Shown here piece by piece: positions 50,021 to 60,533 of a stretch of 64,000 nucleotides of DNA. Location: positions 1,900,501-1,964,500 of the forward strand of contig NZ_JBBOYD010000001.1 of the NCBI RefSeq assembly GCF_038007965.1, written 5' to 3'. The stretch's first letter is position 1. Each line of letters begins with the position of its first letter. The stretch is from Niallia sp. FSL W8-0635 (GTDB taxonomy: Bacteria > Bacillota > Bacilli > Bacillales > Cytobacillaceae). Made by a program: the position numbers and the translations under genes. The notes below the pieces were generated by a model. That model searched no databases and was not told the origin of the DNA. It saw only the letters and a program-made list of their open reading frames with translations.

Positions 50021-52937
50021 ATGAGTGATATACAGGGGAAAGTAGATCGTTTCCAGATTTTGCTACAACAATTGCAATTAACGGACGATCAATATGTTTC
50101 CCATTTTCGCAACGCAAGCATTGAAAAAATTGTTGTCGAAAAGCGGTCCAAAAAATGGCATTTTCATTTTTTATTTGACGATATCATTCCATTTCAAGTC
50201 TATCAATTATTTACTGCAAAGTTAAAAAGTAGCTTTTCACATATTGCTACCATTACGTATGATATTCGAGTAAGAAATGGAATCGTCACAGATGTATTAA
50301 TTCGTGACTATTGGTCAGCTTGTATTGAGGAGATGCAAGGAATATCTCCACCGTTGTTAAAGCTATTAAATGAGCAAGTGCCTCAATTTAATGGGAATAA
50401 GCTAACCATTCAAGTTAGAAATGAGATGGAAGGTTTAGCGATTAAACGAAAATATGCTAACCTAATTACCGATGCCTATCAGTATTTTGGTTTTCCAGTA
50501 ATGAGTTTAGATACAGAAATAGCAGAAGGAAAATCAAATTCAGAGTATGAACAATTTTTACTCGCTAAGCAAAAAGAGGATGAGGAAAGAGGAAAGCAAG
50601 CTTTATTAGACATTCAGAAGATGGAAGCGGAAAAAGAAGCTGGTGATTCTCCGGTTCCGAGTGGTCCATTAACAATCGGATTAACGATTAAGGATGATAG
50701 TGATTATCGTCGCATGGAAGAGATATTGGATGAAGAAAGACGTGTAACGGTTCAAGGATATGTCTTTTTTGCAGAAACGAAAGAGCTTCGTAGTGGGCGA
50801 ACGCTTCTAACCTTTAAAATAACAGACTACACAAGTTCTATTCTTGTGAAAATGTTCTCACGGGATAAAGAAGATGCAGCGCTTTTCCAATTAGTTAAAA
50901 AGGGCATGTGGCTTCGAGCACGTGGAAGTATTCAAAATGATACCTTCGTTCGCGATTTAGTGATGATTGGGAATGATTTAAATGAGATTAAACCTGTCGA
51001 ACGAAAAGATACAGCGAAAGAGGATGAAAAACGAGTAGAGTTACATCTTCATACGCCGATGAGTCAAATGGATGCTGTTTCCTCTGTTGCTACGCTTGTT
51101 GGACAAGCGAAAAAATGGGGGCATAAAGCGATTGCTATTACAGATCACGCTGTTGCTCAATCCTTCCCAGAAGCATTTGGTGCTGGAAAGAAAAACGATG
51201 TAAAAATTCTTTACGGAGTTGAAATGAATCTAGTAGACGACGGAGTTCCGATTGCCTATAATCCTAAGGATATAGTGCTAGAGGATGCTACATATGTCGT
51301 GTTCGACGTAGAGACGACAGGACTTTCTGCTGTCTATAATACGATTATAGAGCTTGCCGCAGTAAAGATTCATGACGGGGAAATCATTGATCGGTTCGAG
51401 TCCTTTGCGAATCCACATCATCGCCTTTCTGCAACAACGATTAATTTAACGGGAATAACCGATGATATGGTAGAAAGTGCACCTGAAATTGATATCGTTT
51501 TACGAAAGTTTGCAGAGTGGACAGGGGATAGTATTTTGGTTGCCCATAATGCATCCTTTGACGTTGGCTTTTTAAATGTCGGCTATCAAAAGGCGGGGCT
51601 GCCTAAATCGACAAATGCGGTCATCGATACATTAGAACTAGGTCGATTCTTATATCCGGAAATGAAAAATCACCGGTTGAATACATTAGCAAAGAAATTT
51701 GATATCGAATTAACCCAGCATCACCGTGCGATTTATGATGCCGAGGCAACAGGGTATCTTGCTTTGAAAATGCTCAAGGATGCTTCTGAAAAGGGTATTC
51801 TTAATCATAATCAATTAAATGATAATATGGGGCAGGGAAATGCGTACCAAAGAGCTCGTCCTTATCACTGTACCGTCCTTGCGCAAACCGAGGTTGGCTT
51901 AAAAAATCTATTTAAGCTCGTATCAATTGCCCATATTAATTACTTCTATCGTGTTCCTCGTATTCCGAGATCTGTACTGCAAAAATACAGAGAAGGCTTG
52001 CTAGTAGGCTCAGCCTGCGATAAAGGGGAAGTCTTTGAAGCAATGATGCAAAAGGCTCCGGAGGAAGTAGAAGATATTGCCCCATTTTATGATTATTTAG
52101 AAGTAATGCCCAAAGAGGTTTACGCTCATTTAATCGAAATGGAGCTTGTACAAGATGAAAAAGCGTTAGAAGAAATAATCGGTAATATCGTAAAGCTAGG
52201 AGATAAATTAGACATACCTGTTGTCGCAACAGGAAATGTCCATTATCAAAATCCAAATGATAAGATTTATCGAGAAATTTTAGTTGGCTCACAAGGTGGA
52301 GCGAATCCACTTAACCGCCATAAGCTTCCAGATGTGCATTTTCGAACAACGAATGAAATGTTAGACTGCTTCAGCTTCCTAGGCAAAGAAAAGGCAAAGG
52401 AAGTAGTCGTCACAAATACAAATAAAGTCGCTGATATGATTGATGTCATTAAACCAATCAAAGATGATCTTTATACACCTAAAATTGAAGGCTCAGAAGA
52501 AGAAATGCGTGAAATGAGTTATGGAATGGCTAGACGAATTTACGGGGATGAACTTCCTGAAATCGTAGAAGCTCGTTTAGAAAAAGAACTTAAAAGTATC
52601 ATTGGACATGGATTTGCCGTTATTTATTTGATTTCGCATAAACTCGTGAAGAAATCATTAGATGATGGATACTTAGTAGGTTCCCGTGGATCCGTTGGTT
52701 CTTCCTTTGTAGCAACAATGACAGAGATAACCGAGGTTAATCCGCTTCCGCCTCATTATATTTGTGCAGAATGTAAATATTCAGAGTTCTTTAATGATGG
52801 TTCTGTTGGTTCTGGGTTTGATTTGCCTGACAAGAATTGTCCAAATTGTGGGGCTCGTTTGAAGAAAGATGGCCATGATATTCCGTTTGAAACCTTCCTT
52901 GGATTTAAAGGAGATAAGGTTCCTGATATTGATTTGA
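50021..52937 (+). CDS. polC: DNA polymerase III alpha subunit PolC, exon 1 (residues 1-972)
   Basis: First exon of the essential replicative polymerase of Firmicutes. Domains in order: N-terminal domain, OB fold (near 235-290), PHP first half ([16 protein letters not shown] near 340), DEDDh 3'-5' proofreading exonuclease ([11 protein letters not shown] near 425; [13 protein letters not shown]), PHP second half, then the start of the polymerase palm ([17 protein letters not shown] near 887) and a zinc ribbon (CAEC..CPNC). The exon ends after the first base of the Asn codon in PDIDLNF; Asp969 and Asp971 are the catalytic residues. Without splicing, translation adds 15 foreign residues and stops at 52982-52984, giving an inactive 987-residue product. 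ATG after TTGGAAGGAGCG. Confidence 0.95.
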
Positions 52938-53676
52938 GTGCGCCACGTTATCAATTGAAAAGATTGGTCACTAGCTTTTGCTAGGAGAACTGATAACTCA
53001 AAGTGTGGAATGATAGGGTAACGCCTTGAAACACACTCACTGAATCTGCGGCAAGCGAAGGAGACAATGTAAATAGTTGAACTCGTTTGAAGCCCGCTAA
53101 AGTCGGCTGAAGTTTACCCTAACACATATTGGTGAGGCAAGACCCTAATAGGGTTGTAAACGATAGGCCGGGTGTCTACAAAACTTCTATGGTTAGTATG
53201 GATAGAGTTATCTGGACGAATCCTCGACTGACTCTTCGTGAATGTCACTAAGTAGAAATGCTTAGGGGTCCTAATAGGACTTTCTAGTGTGGATGAGTAA
53301 ACGTTAGGTTATGAAAATCCATATAGCTTTATAGGAGCTATCAAGCTAGACGGAGTTTAGAGGAAACCTACGGAAGTATGTATAGATAGAGTTAACGGAA
53401 CGTGGGAAGCTTCGGAGACTTGAGGTGATTACACACTGATTGAAAGTCGTTCTTCAAAAAGCTCAGCTTGAGTATAATGAAGATTTGTCGAAGTGGCAGT
53501 AAAGCCGTAGTACCGATTGTAGGAACTGCTGATGACGACCAAATATACTGAATAGGTCCGAGGGAAAAACAGTTCTGAGGGAAGGGCTTGAGTCGTCTTT
53601 TACGATACAAATCCTACACAAGTCAGTATTCTTGTATGACTAAATAGAAACGAAAGCCTTTCTTGGAGGTGATTAG

Positions 53677-54237
53677 TTGGCTGACTTAATGGTTCAAAAG
53701 TTACGAAATTAAGAATACTTTAATGTCCAAGAAACATTTGACGCTTTTTATGCTGAGGCTTTGTTATAGCTGATTTTTGATTGTAATGTTTATGAAAAAT
53801 AATAGGTGAAATTACGCTTAAATTAGGAAATATCCATATTTTCTTAAAATTAAGGGGAGTTTTTCCGTTTATCTTCTCCAAATCTTTGTTTTTTGTCTTA
53901 TTTAGAGCATTTATCCGGAATATCTCCGCTTATATCTGCTACTTATGCTCGTTTTATAGACATTAGCCGGAAATTTTCCGCCTATAATTTCTCATACCTA
54001 CAAGATAATCAACAATGAATGATAACAGAACCGATGCTGAAAGTAAAAGTGGAAAATATTTTTAAAAAGCTGTACGATTTAATCATCTCAGAAGAAAATA
54101 TTCTGCTCGCTTATCGTAATTTGAAAAGGAACACTGGAAGCAGAACAATTGGTCAAACTATTATCATGTCAATACACTAGACGCCAAAGCAATAAAGAAA
54201 CTCAATACACAACGCAAGGTTGTAGGATTCCAAGCGT
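53677..54237 (+). pseudogene. Decayed intron-encoded protein (reverse transcriptase/maturase)
   Basis: Strong site GGAGGTGATT (53665-53674) precedes a TTG start, then MADLMVQKLRN and a stop. The same frame continues EYFNVQETFDAFYAEALL, stop. A foreign AT-rich stretch of about 250 bp follows, then in the same frame 54034-54180 encodes ENIFKKLYDLIISEENILLA and YRNLKRNTGSRTIG. This resembles the start of group II reverse transcriptases (LYxLIxxEENIxLAYRxIKxNxGSxTxG). Beyond, a frame-shifted TTAGGATTCCAAGC recalls the RT motif LGIPS. RT2-RT7, X and endonuclease domains are missing, so no maturase can be made. Confidence 0.75.
53854..53992. repeat. CCGGAA-type repeats inside intron domain IV
   Basis: Three imperfect copies: GGGAGTTTTTCCGTTTATCT (53854), CCGGAATATCTCCGCTTATA (53915) and CCGGAAATTTTCCGCCTATA (53967), spaced 61 and 52 bases. 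Each has a small GGAA..TTCC dyad. They lie in the sequence that splits the reverse transcriptase remnant and look like an intergenic repeat family of bacilli that entered the intron. Confidence 0.55.
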
Positions 54238-54272
54238 TAGTGGTTTAAATTATCGTAAATATAAAGACGATA

Positions 54273-54310
54273 GAGCGCCGTATGACACCGAAAGGGTCAC
54301 GTACGGTGTG
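54273..54310 (+). ncRNA. Group II intron domain V
   Basis: Lower stem GCGCCGTA (54275-54282) pairs with TACGGTGT (54302-54309) with G-T pairs; CG bulge at 54300-54301; upper stem TGAC-a-CC / GG-GTCA; GAAA tetraloop at 54290-54293; AGC triad at 54274-54276. All catalytic core elements are present, implying an active ribozyme. Confidence 0.92.
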
Positions 54311-54358
54311 GGGCAGGGGAAAAGCTAGAGATGACATCAAAGGCTTACCTATTGCCAT
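54311..54358 (+). ncRNA. Group II intron domain VI with branch point
   Basis: GGCAGG (54312-54317) pairs with CCT...TGCC near the end. A54351 is unpaired on the 3' arm eight bases from the intron end, the usual branch-point position. The ATG at 54331 sits in this domain and is not a real start. Confidence 0.75.
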
Positions 54359-55764
54359 ATTTTTCCGGTGAATATCAACCAACAGCTCATAACTACACTA
54401 AATTATTGTTCGGTGAAGAATATGTATACCGTGCAGGAACGATTGGTACTGTTGCCGATAAAACAGCATATGGTTATGTAAAGGCTTATCAAAACGATAA
54501 TAATTTACAGATTCGCGGAGCAGAAATTGACCGATTAGCTTCTGGATGTACTGGTGTCAAACGTACAACGGGACAGCATCCAGGGGGAATCATTGTTATT
54601 CCTGATTACATGGATGTTTATGATTTTACGCCAATTCAATTTCCAGCGGATGACCGAAATTCTGAATGGAAAACAACCCATTTTGATTTCCATTCCATCC
54701 ATGATAATGTCCTAAAGCTAGATATACTAGGGCACGATGATCCGACTGTTATCAGAATGCTTCAAGATTTAAGTGGTATCGATCCGAAGACGATTCCGAC
54801 AGATGATCCTGAAGTAATGAAAATTTTCAGTGGTACGGAGTCCCTTGGAGTAACACCAGAACAAATTTATTGTAAAACTGGTACATTTGGAATCCCTGAG
54901 TTTGGAACAAAATTTGTTCGTCAAATGCTAGAAGATACAAAGCCGACAACGTTTTCAGAGTTAGTACAGATATCTGGTCTCTCTCATGGTACCGATGTTT
55001 GGTTAGGAAATGCCCAAGAACTTATTCATAATAATATTTGTAACTTAAGTGAAGTAATTGGATGTCGTGATGACATCATGGTTTATCTGATATATCAAGG
55101 ACTAGATCCAAGTTTCGCTTTCAAAATCATGGAGAGCGTTCGTAAGGGGAAAGGTTTATCAGATGAGATGGAAGAAGAAATGAGAAAGAACGAAGTACCA
55201 GAATGGTATATTGATTCTTGTAAAAAGATTAAGTATATGTTCCCGAAGGCGCATGCCGCGGCTTACGTCTTAATGGCAGTGAGAATTGCCTATTTCAAAG
55301 TGCATCATGCACTACTCTATTATGCTGCTTATTTCACTGTTCGTGCGGATGATTTTGATGTTGACGCAATGGTGAAAGGCTCTCATAGTATTAAAGCAGT
55401 AATAGATGATATTAGTGCAAAAGGGTTAGATGCCTCAACGAAAGAGAAGAACTTATTAACTGTTATGGAGCTAGCCTTTGAAATGGTAGAAAGAGGCTAT
55501 TCCTTTAAAAAGGTCGATTTATACAAATCTAGTGCTACTGAATTTATTATTGAAGGTAATTCTCTTATTCCGCCATTTAATAGTATCCCTGGATTGGGAA
55601 CAAATGCTGCGATTAATATTGTGGAAGCTAGAAAAAATGGGGAGTTTTTATCAAAAGAGGATTTACAGCAGCGCGGAAAAGTTTCTAAAACGATTATGCA
55701 ATATCTTGACAATCATGGTTGCTTGGCTGATATGCCAGACCAAAACCAGCTTTCTTTATTCTAA
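54359..55764 (+). CDS. polC: DNA polymerase III alpha subunit PolC, exon 2 (residues 973-1440)
   Basis: Second exon, beginning with the last two bases of the Asn codon and [20 protein letters not shown]. It holds the rest of the palm, fingers and C-terminal part: [63 protein letters not shown] in part, [25 protein letters not shown] in part, and ends NQLSLF, the beta-clamp-binding motif typical of PolC. An open frame starts at an ATG at 54331 inside the intron, with no ribosome site; it is an artefact of reading through the intron. Confidence 0.95.
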
Positions 55765-55811
55765 TAGAATTTTTGGAAGTAGCAAGAAACGTTGTAATAA
55801 CGGACTTTCAT

Positions 55812-55840
55812 TTGCATAAATGGAGCGGTTATGGTATAGT
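55812..55840 (+). promoter_or_regulatory. Sigma-A promoter of the rimP-nusA-infB operon
   Basis: TTGCAT (55812-55817) and TATAGT (55835-55840) with a 17-base spacer and TGG before the -10. It starts the rimP operon with a leader of about 200 bases. Confidence 0.7.
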
Positions 55841-55874
55841 TTAATTGGAAATACTAAGGATAACTTTCGCGAAT

Positions 55875-55900
55875 GGAGAGTGGGGCAACCCACTCTTTCC
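55875..55900 (+). promoter_or_regulatory. Leader hairpin of the rimP operon
   Basis: GGAGAGTGGG pairs with CCCACTCTTTCC around GCAA, a GNRA-like loop. No T run directly after it, but GGGTTTTTTT follows about 12 bases later. A hairpin at this place is found upstream of rimP-nusA in bacilli; likely involved in NusA-sensitive autoregulation (inference). Confidence 0.55.
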
Positions 55901-56043
55901 TGTTTGTATTAGGGTTTTTTTCTAAAATCAGAAGTGAATGGTATCACACTAATTTGATGAACGAGCAACAAGTGTACATATTTTAGTTTGCTAAGTTGAC
56001 TCTAAAAACATAATAAGGTTCCTTGCTTAAGGAGGGAAAAATT

Positions 56044-56514
56044 TTGAGCAAAGTAACACAAATAGTGGAAGAAATGGTCCATCCCATTTTAGATGAACTA
56101 CATTTAGAATTAGTAGATGTTGAATATGTAAAAGAGGGACCAAACTGGTTTTTACGTGTGTATATTGACAAAGAAGCTGGTGTGGATATTGATGAATGTG
56201 CAGTTGTTAGTGAGAAATTAAGTGAAAAGTTAGATGAAGTCGACCCGATTTCAGAGAACTACTTTTTAGAGGTTTCTTCACCTGGAGCGGAACGTCCATT
56301 GAAAAAAGATAAAGATTTCGAAAAAGCAATTGGGAAAAATGTTTTTATTAAAACGTATGAACCAATCGCAAACGAAAAAACCTTCGAAGGAATCTTAACA
56401 GCATTTGATGGTAAAACAGTGACAGTTGAAGTGAAAATCAAGACAAGAAAGAAAACGATTGAAATACCATACGAAAAAGTTGCAAAAGCAAGACTTGCTG
56501 TCACTTTTTCATAA
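56044..56514 (+). CDS. rimP: Ribosome maturation factor RimP
   Basis: Assists 30S subunit maturation. Conserved [20 protein letters not shown] and [20 protein letters not shown], then a C-terminal SH3-like domain ending [11 protein letters not shown] at 56044 (reads [11 protein letters not shown]) follows AAGGAGGG by eight bases and gives 156 residues, the B. subtilis length; an upstream in-frame TTG overlaps that site. First gene of the operon. Confidence 0.96.
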   Translation: MSKVTQIVEEMVHPILDELHLELVDVEYVKEGPNWFLRVYIDKEAGVDIDECAVVSEKLSEKLDEVDPISENYFLEVSSPGAERPLKKDKDFEKAIGKNVFIKTYEPIANEKTFEGILTAFDGKTVTVEVKIKTRKKTIEIPYEKVAKARLAVTFS

Positions 56515-56612
56515 TTTATAAAAGAGGCCGGGAGAAGTTTTTTGAAAAAAGCTTCATTAATATACACGGTCATTCGTTATGGATAATAGAGAATAAAGGG
56601 GGATACACGCTC

Positions 56613-57743
56613 ATGAGCAGTGAATTAGTTGATGCTCTAGTGTTACTTGAAAAAGAAAAAGGAATATCACGTGAAGTGATCATGGATGCAATGGAAGCGG
56701 CTTTAATCTCTGCTTATCGTCGCAATTTTAACCAGGCACAAAATGTACGTATTGATTTAAATTTAGGTGCAGGTTCTATGCGTGTATTTGCTAGAAAAGA
56801 AGTAGTAGATGAGGTATTTGATCCACGTCTGGAAATTTCTTTAGAGGACGCACAAAAAATTAATCCGAACTATGAAGTAGAGGATATTGTAGAATTAGAA
56901 GTTACACCAAAAGATTTTGGTCGTATTGCAGCCCAAACAGCAAAACAAGTAGTTACACAAAGAGTTCGCGAGGCAGAAAGAGGAATTATCTATTCCGAAT
57001 TTATCGATCGCGAAGAAGACATCATGACAGGGATTGTTCAACGCCAAGATAGTAAATTTATTTATGTAAGCTTAGGAAAAATTGAAGCAATCTTACCTAC
57101 AAATGAACAAATGCCAAATGAGCATTATAAACCACATGATCGCATCAAAGTATTCTTAACAAAAGTGGAAAAGACTACAAAAGGTCCACAAATCTTTGTT
57201 TCAAGAACACATCCTGGTTTATTAAAAAGATTATTTGAGATGGAAGTACCAGAAATTTATGATGGTACAGTAGAAATCAAATCTGTTGCTCGTGAAGCTG
57301 GAGATCGTTCTAAGATTTCGGTTCATTCAGAAAATGAAGAAGTAGATCCAGTAGGTTCATGTGTAGGTCCTAAAGGAACTCGTGTACAGACGATTGTAAA
57401 TGAGTTAAAAGGGGAAAAGATTGATATTGTTAAGTGGTCTAGTGATCCAACAGTATTTGTTGCCAATGCTTTAAGTCCTTCAAAAGTATTAGAAGTAATT
57501 GTAAATGAAGAAGACAAAGCAACAACGGTCATTGTTCCAGATTATCAATTGTCATTGGCAATCGGTAAGAGAGGCCAAAATGCACGCTTAGCAGCGAAGC
57601 TTACGGGCTGGAAAATTGATATCAAATCTGAATCAGAAGCAAGAGAAGCTGGACTTTATCCAACAGAAAATTCATTGATTAAATTCGATGATGACGTTGA
57701 AGAAGAGGATGATTTCCGTTTAAACACGGAAGATTTCGAGTGA
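56613..57743 (+). CDS. nusA: Transcription termination/antitermination protein NusA
   Basis: RNA polymerase-associated factor controlling pausing and termination. N-terminal RNAP-binding domain (SSELVDALVLLEKEKGIS; NPNYEVEDIVELEV), S1 domain (about 135-200; EDIMTGIVQRQDSKFIYVSL), two KH domains (GSCVGPKGTRVQTIVNELKGEKIDIV; LAIGKRGQNARLAAKLTGW blocks). Length 376 versus 371, acidic tail. ATG after AAAGGGGGATACACGC. Confidence 0.97.
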   Translation: MSSELVDALVLLEKEKGISREVIMDAMEAALISAYRRNFNQAQNVRIDLNLGAGSMRVFARKEVVDEVFDPRLEISLEDAQKINPNYEVEDIVELEVTPKDFGRIAAQTAKQVVTQRVREAERGIIYSEFIDREEDIMTGIVQRQDSKFIYVSLGKIEAILPTNEQMPNEHYKPHDRIKVFLTKVEKTTKGPQIFVSRTHPGLLKRLFEMEVPEIYDGTVEIKSVAREAGDRSKISVHSENEEVDPVGSCVGPKGTRVQTIVNELKGEKIDIVKWSSDPTVFVANALSPSKVLEVIVNEEDKATTVIVPDYQLSLAIGKRGQNARLAAKLTGWKIDIKSESEAREAGLYPTENSLIKFDDDVEEEDDFRLNTEDFE

Positions 57744-57758
57744 TAGAGGTGAATGTGT

Positions 57759-58043
57759 GTGAACAAACCAAGAAAAGTACCAATGCGTAAGTGTGTTGCT
57801 ACCGGTGAAATGAAGCCGAAAAAAGAATTAGTTCGCATCGTTCGTTCCAAAGAAGGGATTGTCTCCGTCGATTTAACGGGCAAAAAATCCGGTCGTGGAG
57901 CATATCTTTCATTGGATAGAGAAGCAGTACTATTAGCCAAGAAGAAGAATATTCTTTCTAATCAGCTAGAAGTTAAAGTAGATGATGCTGTCTATGAAGA
58001 GCTGTTAGAACTAATAGATAAGGAGCAAAGACAATCCAAATGA
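57759..58043 (+). CDS. rnpM: RNase P modulator RnpM (YlxR)
   Basis: Small basic RNA-binding protein; B. subtilis YlxR was shown to bind RNase P RNA. Conserved [20 protein letters not shown] and [16 protein letters not shown] at 57759 is chosen because GAGGTG (57746-57751) is seven bases before it and B. subtilis also starts MNK; ATG at 57753 is too near the site. About 94 residues. Overlaps ylxQ by four bases. Confidence 0.94.
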   Translation: MNKPRKVPMRKCVATGEMKPKKELVRIVRSKEGIVSVDLTGKKSGRGAYLSLDREAVLLAKKKNILSNQLEVKVDDAVYEELLELIDKEQRQSK

Positions 58044-58342
58044 ACGATAACAAGTGGATGTCATTACTTGGCTTAGCAAATCGAGCGCGGAAAATTACCT
58101 CAGGTGAGGAATTTTCCGTAAAAGAAATTAGAAGCGGTAATGCAAAGCTAATATTATTGTCGGAAGATGCGTCACAAAACACGACAAAGAAAATCACAGA
58201 TAAATGCCGTTCCTATAAAGTGCCAGTAAAGCTTGTTTCAAATAGGGAAATCCTAGGGAAAGCGATAGGGAAAGAGCAACGAGTGGTTGTCGCTGTTTTG
58301 GATAATGGATTTGCAAAAAAACTTTTAACGCTGCTCGATTAA
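58040..58342 (+). CDS. ylxQ: L7Ae family ribosomal-like protein YlxQ
   Basis: L7Ae/L30e-fold kink-turn-binding protein (RplGA-like) of the nusA-infB operon. Conserved [29 protein letters not shown] blocks and [16 protein letters not shown]. Length 100 equals B. subtilis. ATG overlaps the rnpM stop. Confidence 0.95.
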   Translation: MNDNKWMSLLGLANRARKITSGEEFSVKEIRSGNAKLILLSEDASQNTTKKITDKCRSYKVPVKLVSNREILGKAIGKEQRVVVAVLDNGFAKKLLTLLD

Positions 58343-58361
58343 TTCTAGCGGGGGTGAAATG

Positions 58362-60533
58362 ATGAGTAAAGTGCGAGTATACGAATACGCAAAACAATAT
58401 AACATTTCAAGCAAGGATGTTATTGCTAAATTAAAAGAGATGAACGTAGAAGTCTCAAACCATATGACAACATTGGAAGAGGATGCAATAAAAAAATTAG
58501 ATAGTGTATATAATAAAAAGAACGAAGAAAATAAGCCAAAAACACCGGCTCAAAAAGCGGCTGCAAAAAACATCGCTGACGAGTATGAAAAAGAAAGCGA
58601 TGAAATGGCTGAAAAGGGGAAAGTAAATCAATCTGTGAAAAATACTAAAGATAATAAACCAGGGTTTAATAAACCAAAAACTAATAATAACAATAATAAA
58701 AATAGAAACAACAACAATCGTAAAGGGAAGCAAAATGCTGCTCCTGCGGCACCACCTGCTCCGAAGAAAGAAAAAGAATTACCAGAAAAAATTACATTCA
58801 GTGAATCTTTAACCGTTGCTGAATTAGCAAAAAAATTGCATCGCGAACCATCTGAAATTATCAAAAAGCTATTCCTTCTTGGTGTAATGGCAACAATCAA
58901 TCAAGAATTAGATAAAGATGCGATTGAATTAATTTGTACAGATTATGGTGTAGAAGTCGAAGAAGAAATCAAAATCGATACTACAGACTTAGAAGTATAT
59001 TTTGCTGATGATGAAGATGCAGACTTAATAGAGCGTCCATCTGTTGTTACGATTATGGGACACGTTGACCACGGGAAAACAACATTACTTGACAGCATTC
59101 GTAATACAAAAGTAACAGCAGGAGAAGCAGGCGGTATTACACAGCATATCGGTGCATATCAAATTGAAGAAAATGGCAAGAAGATTACATTCCTTGATAC
59201 ACCAGGACACGCAGCCTTTACAACAATGCGTGCACGTGGTGCAAAAATTACGGATATCACCATTCTTGTTGTAGCTGCTGATGATGGTGTTATGCCACAA
59301 ACAGTTGAAGCAATCAACCATGCGAAGGCTGCTGAGGTTCCAATTATTGTTGCAGTCAATAAAATGGATAAACCAACAGCAAATCCTGATCGAGTAATGC
59401 AAGAATTAACAGAACATGGATTAGTACCGGAAGCTTGGGGTGGGGAAACTATCTTTGTACCACTTTCTGCATTAACAGGAGAAGGTATTGATTCCTTACT
59501 TGAAATGATTCTATTAGTAGGTGAAGTAGAAGAATATAAAGCAAATCCAAGCCGAAACGCAGTTGGAACAGTTATTGAAGCAGAGTTAGATAAAGGTAAA
59601 GGTTCTGTAGCAACTTTACTTGTCCAAAATGGAACATTGCGCATTGGAGATCCAATTGTAGTTGGTAATACATTTGGTCGTGTTCGTGCAATGGTTAACG
59701 ATTTAGGTAGACGTGTAAAATCAGCTGGACCATCTACACCTGTTGAAATTACTGGTTTAAATGAGGTTCCACAAGCTGGTGATCGCTTTGTTGTCTTCAA
59801 TGATGAGAAAACAGCAAGACAAGTGGGAGAAGCTCGTTCTACACAAGCAATTCAAGCACAAAGATCAGAGAAAACAAGAATCAGTCTTGATAATCTGTTT
59901 GAACATATGAAACAAGGGGAAATGAAAGATATTAATATCGTTCTTAAAGCCGATGTTCAAGGTTCAGCAGAAGCGTTAGCAGCCGCTCTTTATAAAATTG
60001 AAGTAGAAGGCGTAAACGTTAAAATCATTCATACTGGTGTTGGGGCAATTAATGAATCAGATATTACCCTTGCAGCAGCATCAAATGCGATTGTAATCGG
60101 ATTTAACGTACGTCCTGATGTAAATGCAAAAAGAGCTGCAGATGCAGAGGAAGTAGATGTACGTTTACACCGTATTATCTATAAAGTAATTGAAGAAATT
60201 GAAGCTGCGATGAAAGGAATGCTTGATCCTGAATTCCAAGAAAAAATTATAGGTCAGGCTGAAATTCGTCAAACATTCAAAGTTTCGAAAATCGGAACAA
60301 TTGCCGGTTCATATGTAACAGACGGAAAAATTACAAGAGACAGCGGAATCCGTTTAATCCGTGATGGTATTGTAATTTTCGAAGGCGAAATCGATGCATT
60401 AAAACGTTTCAAGGACGATGCAAAAGAAGTGGCTCAAGGTTACGAGTGTGGTATCACTATCAAAAACTTTAACGATGTTAAAGAAGGCGATATTATCGAA
60501 GCATATGTAATGGAAGAAATTGAGCGTAAATGA
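58362..60533 (+). CDS. infB: Translation initiation factor IF-2
   Basis: GTPase that places initiator tRNA on the ribosome. N-terminal IF2-N modules ([20 protein letters not shown]), an Asn/Lys-rich linker (about 95-125, with long runs of Asn), then the GTPase: G1 GHVDHGKT at 233-240, [14 protein letters not shown]; and C-terminal domains with [16 protein letters not shown] and [21 protein letters not shown] in part. ATG at 58362 (MSKVRVYEY) gives better spacing to GGGGGTG than the adjacent ATG at 58359. About 723 residues. Overlaps ylxP. Confidence 0.97.
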   Translation: MSKVRVYEYAKQYNISSKDVIAKLKEMNVEVSNHMTTLEEDAIKKLDSVYNKKNEENKPKTPAQKAAAKNIADEYEKESDEMAEKGKVNQSVKNTKDNKPGFNKPKTNNNNNKNRNNNNRKGKQNAAPAAPPAPKKEKELPEKITFSESLTVAELAKKLHREPSEIIKKLFLLGVMATINQELDKDAIELICTDYGVEVEEEIKIDTTDLEVYFADDEDADLIERPSVVTIMGHVDHGKTTLLDSIRNTKVTAGEAGGITQHIGAYQIEENGKKITFLDTPGHAAFTTMRARGAKITDITILVVAADDGVMPQTVEAINHAKAAEVPIIVAVNKMDKPTANPDRVMQELTEHGLVPEAWGGETIFVPLSALTGEGIDSLLEMILLVGEVEEYKANPSRNAVGTVIEAELDKGKGSVATLLVQNGTLRIGDPIVVGNTFGRVRAMVNDLGRRVKSAGPSTPVEITGLNEVPQAGDRFVVFNDEKTARQVGEARSTQAIQAQRSEKTRISLDNLFEHMKQGEMKDINIVLKADVQGSAEALAAALYKIEVEGVNVKIIHTGVGAINESDITLAAASNAIVIGFNVRPDVNAKRAADAEEVDVRLHRIIYKVIEEIEAAMKGMLDPEFQEKIIGQAEIRQTFKVSKIGTIAGSYVTDGKITRDSGIRLIRDGIVIFEGEIDALKRFKDDAKEVAQGYECGITIKNFNDVKEGDIIEAYVMEEIERK

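Larger units (their letters stand above)
52938..54358 (+). mobile_element. Group II intron within polC
   Basis: 1421-bp intron, same strand as polC. The 5' end is GTGCGCC, a common group II start. The 3' end is CCAT (consensus AY). Near the 3' end lie a canonical domain V and domain VI. Joining 52937 to 54359 rebuilds the codon A|AT (Asn) and the sequence DIDLNFSGEYQP, exactly as in PolC of B. subtilis. Total spliced length is 4323 bases, 1440 residues. The internal reverse transcriptase gene is ruined. The region before about 53660 should form domains I-III; I did not trace every helix. Class not assigned. EBS candidates include TCAAG near 53349 and TTCAAAAAG near 53451 for exon end TTTGA, both unproven. 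Confidence 0.93.

Noticed and set aside
52938..52984. polC as a simple frameshifted pseudogene
   Set aside because: Both halves are intact, the gene is essential, and the interruption has exact group II intron boundaries and core.
54331..54360. ATG at 54331 as the start of a separate polC-like gene
   Set aside because: It lies in intron domain VI, has no ribosome site, and the first ten codons have no counterpart in PolC.
59159..59800. 213-codon antisense frame opposite infB
   Set aside because: A shadow of the strongly conserved infB frame, with no ribosome site or family likeness.
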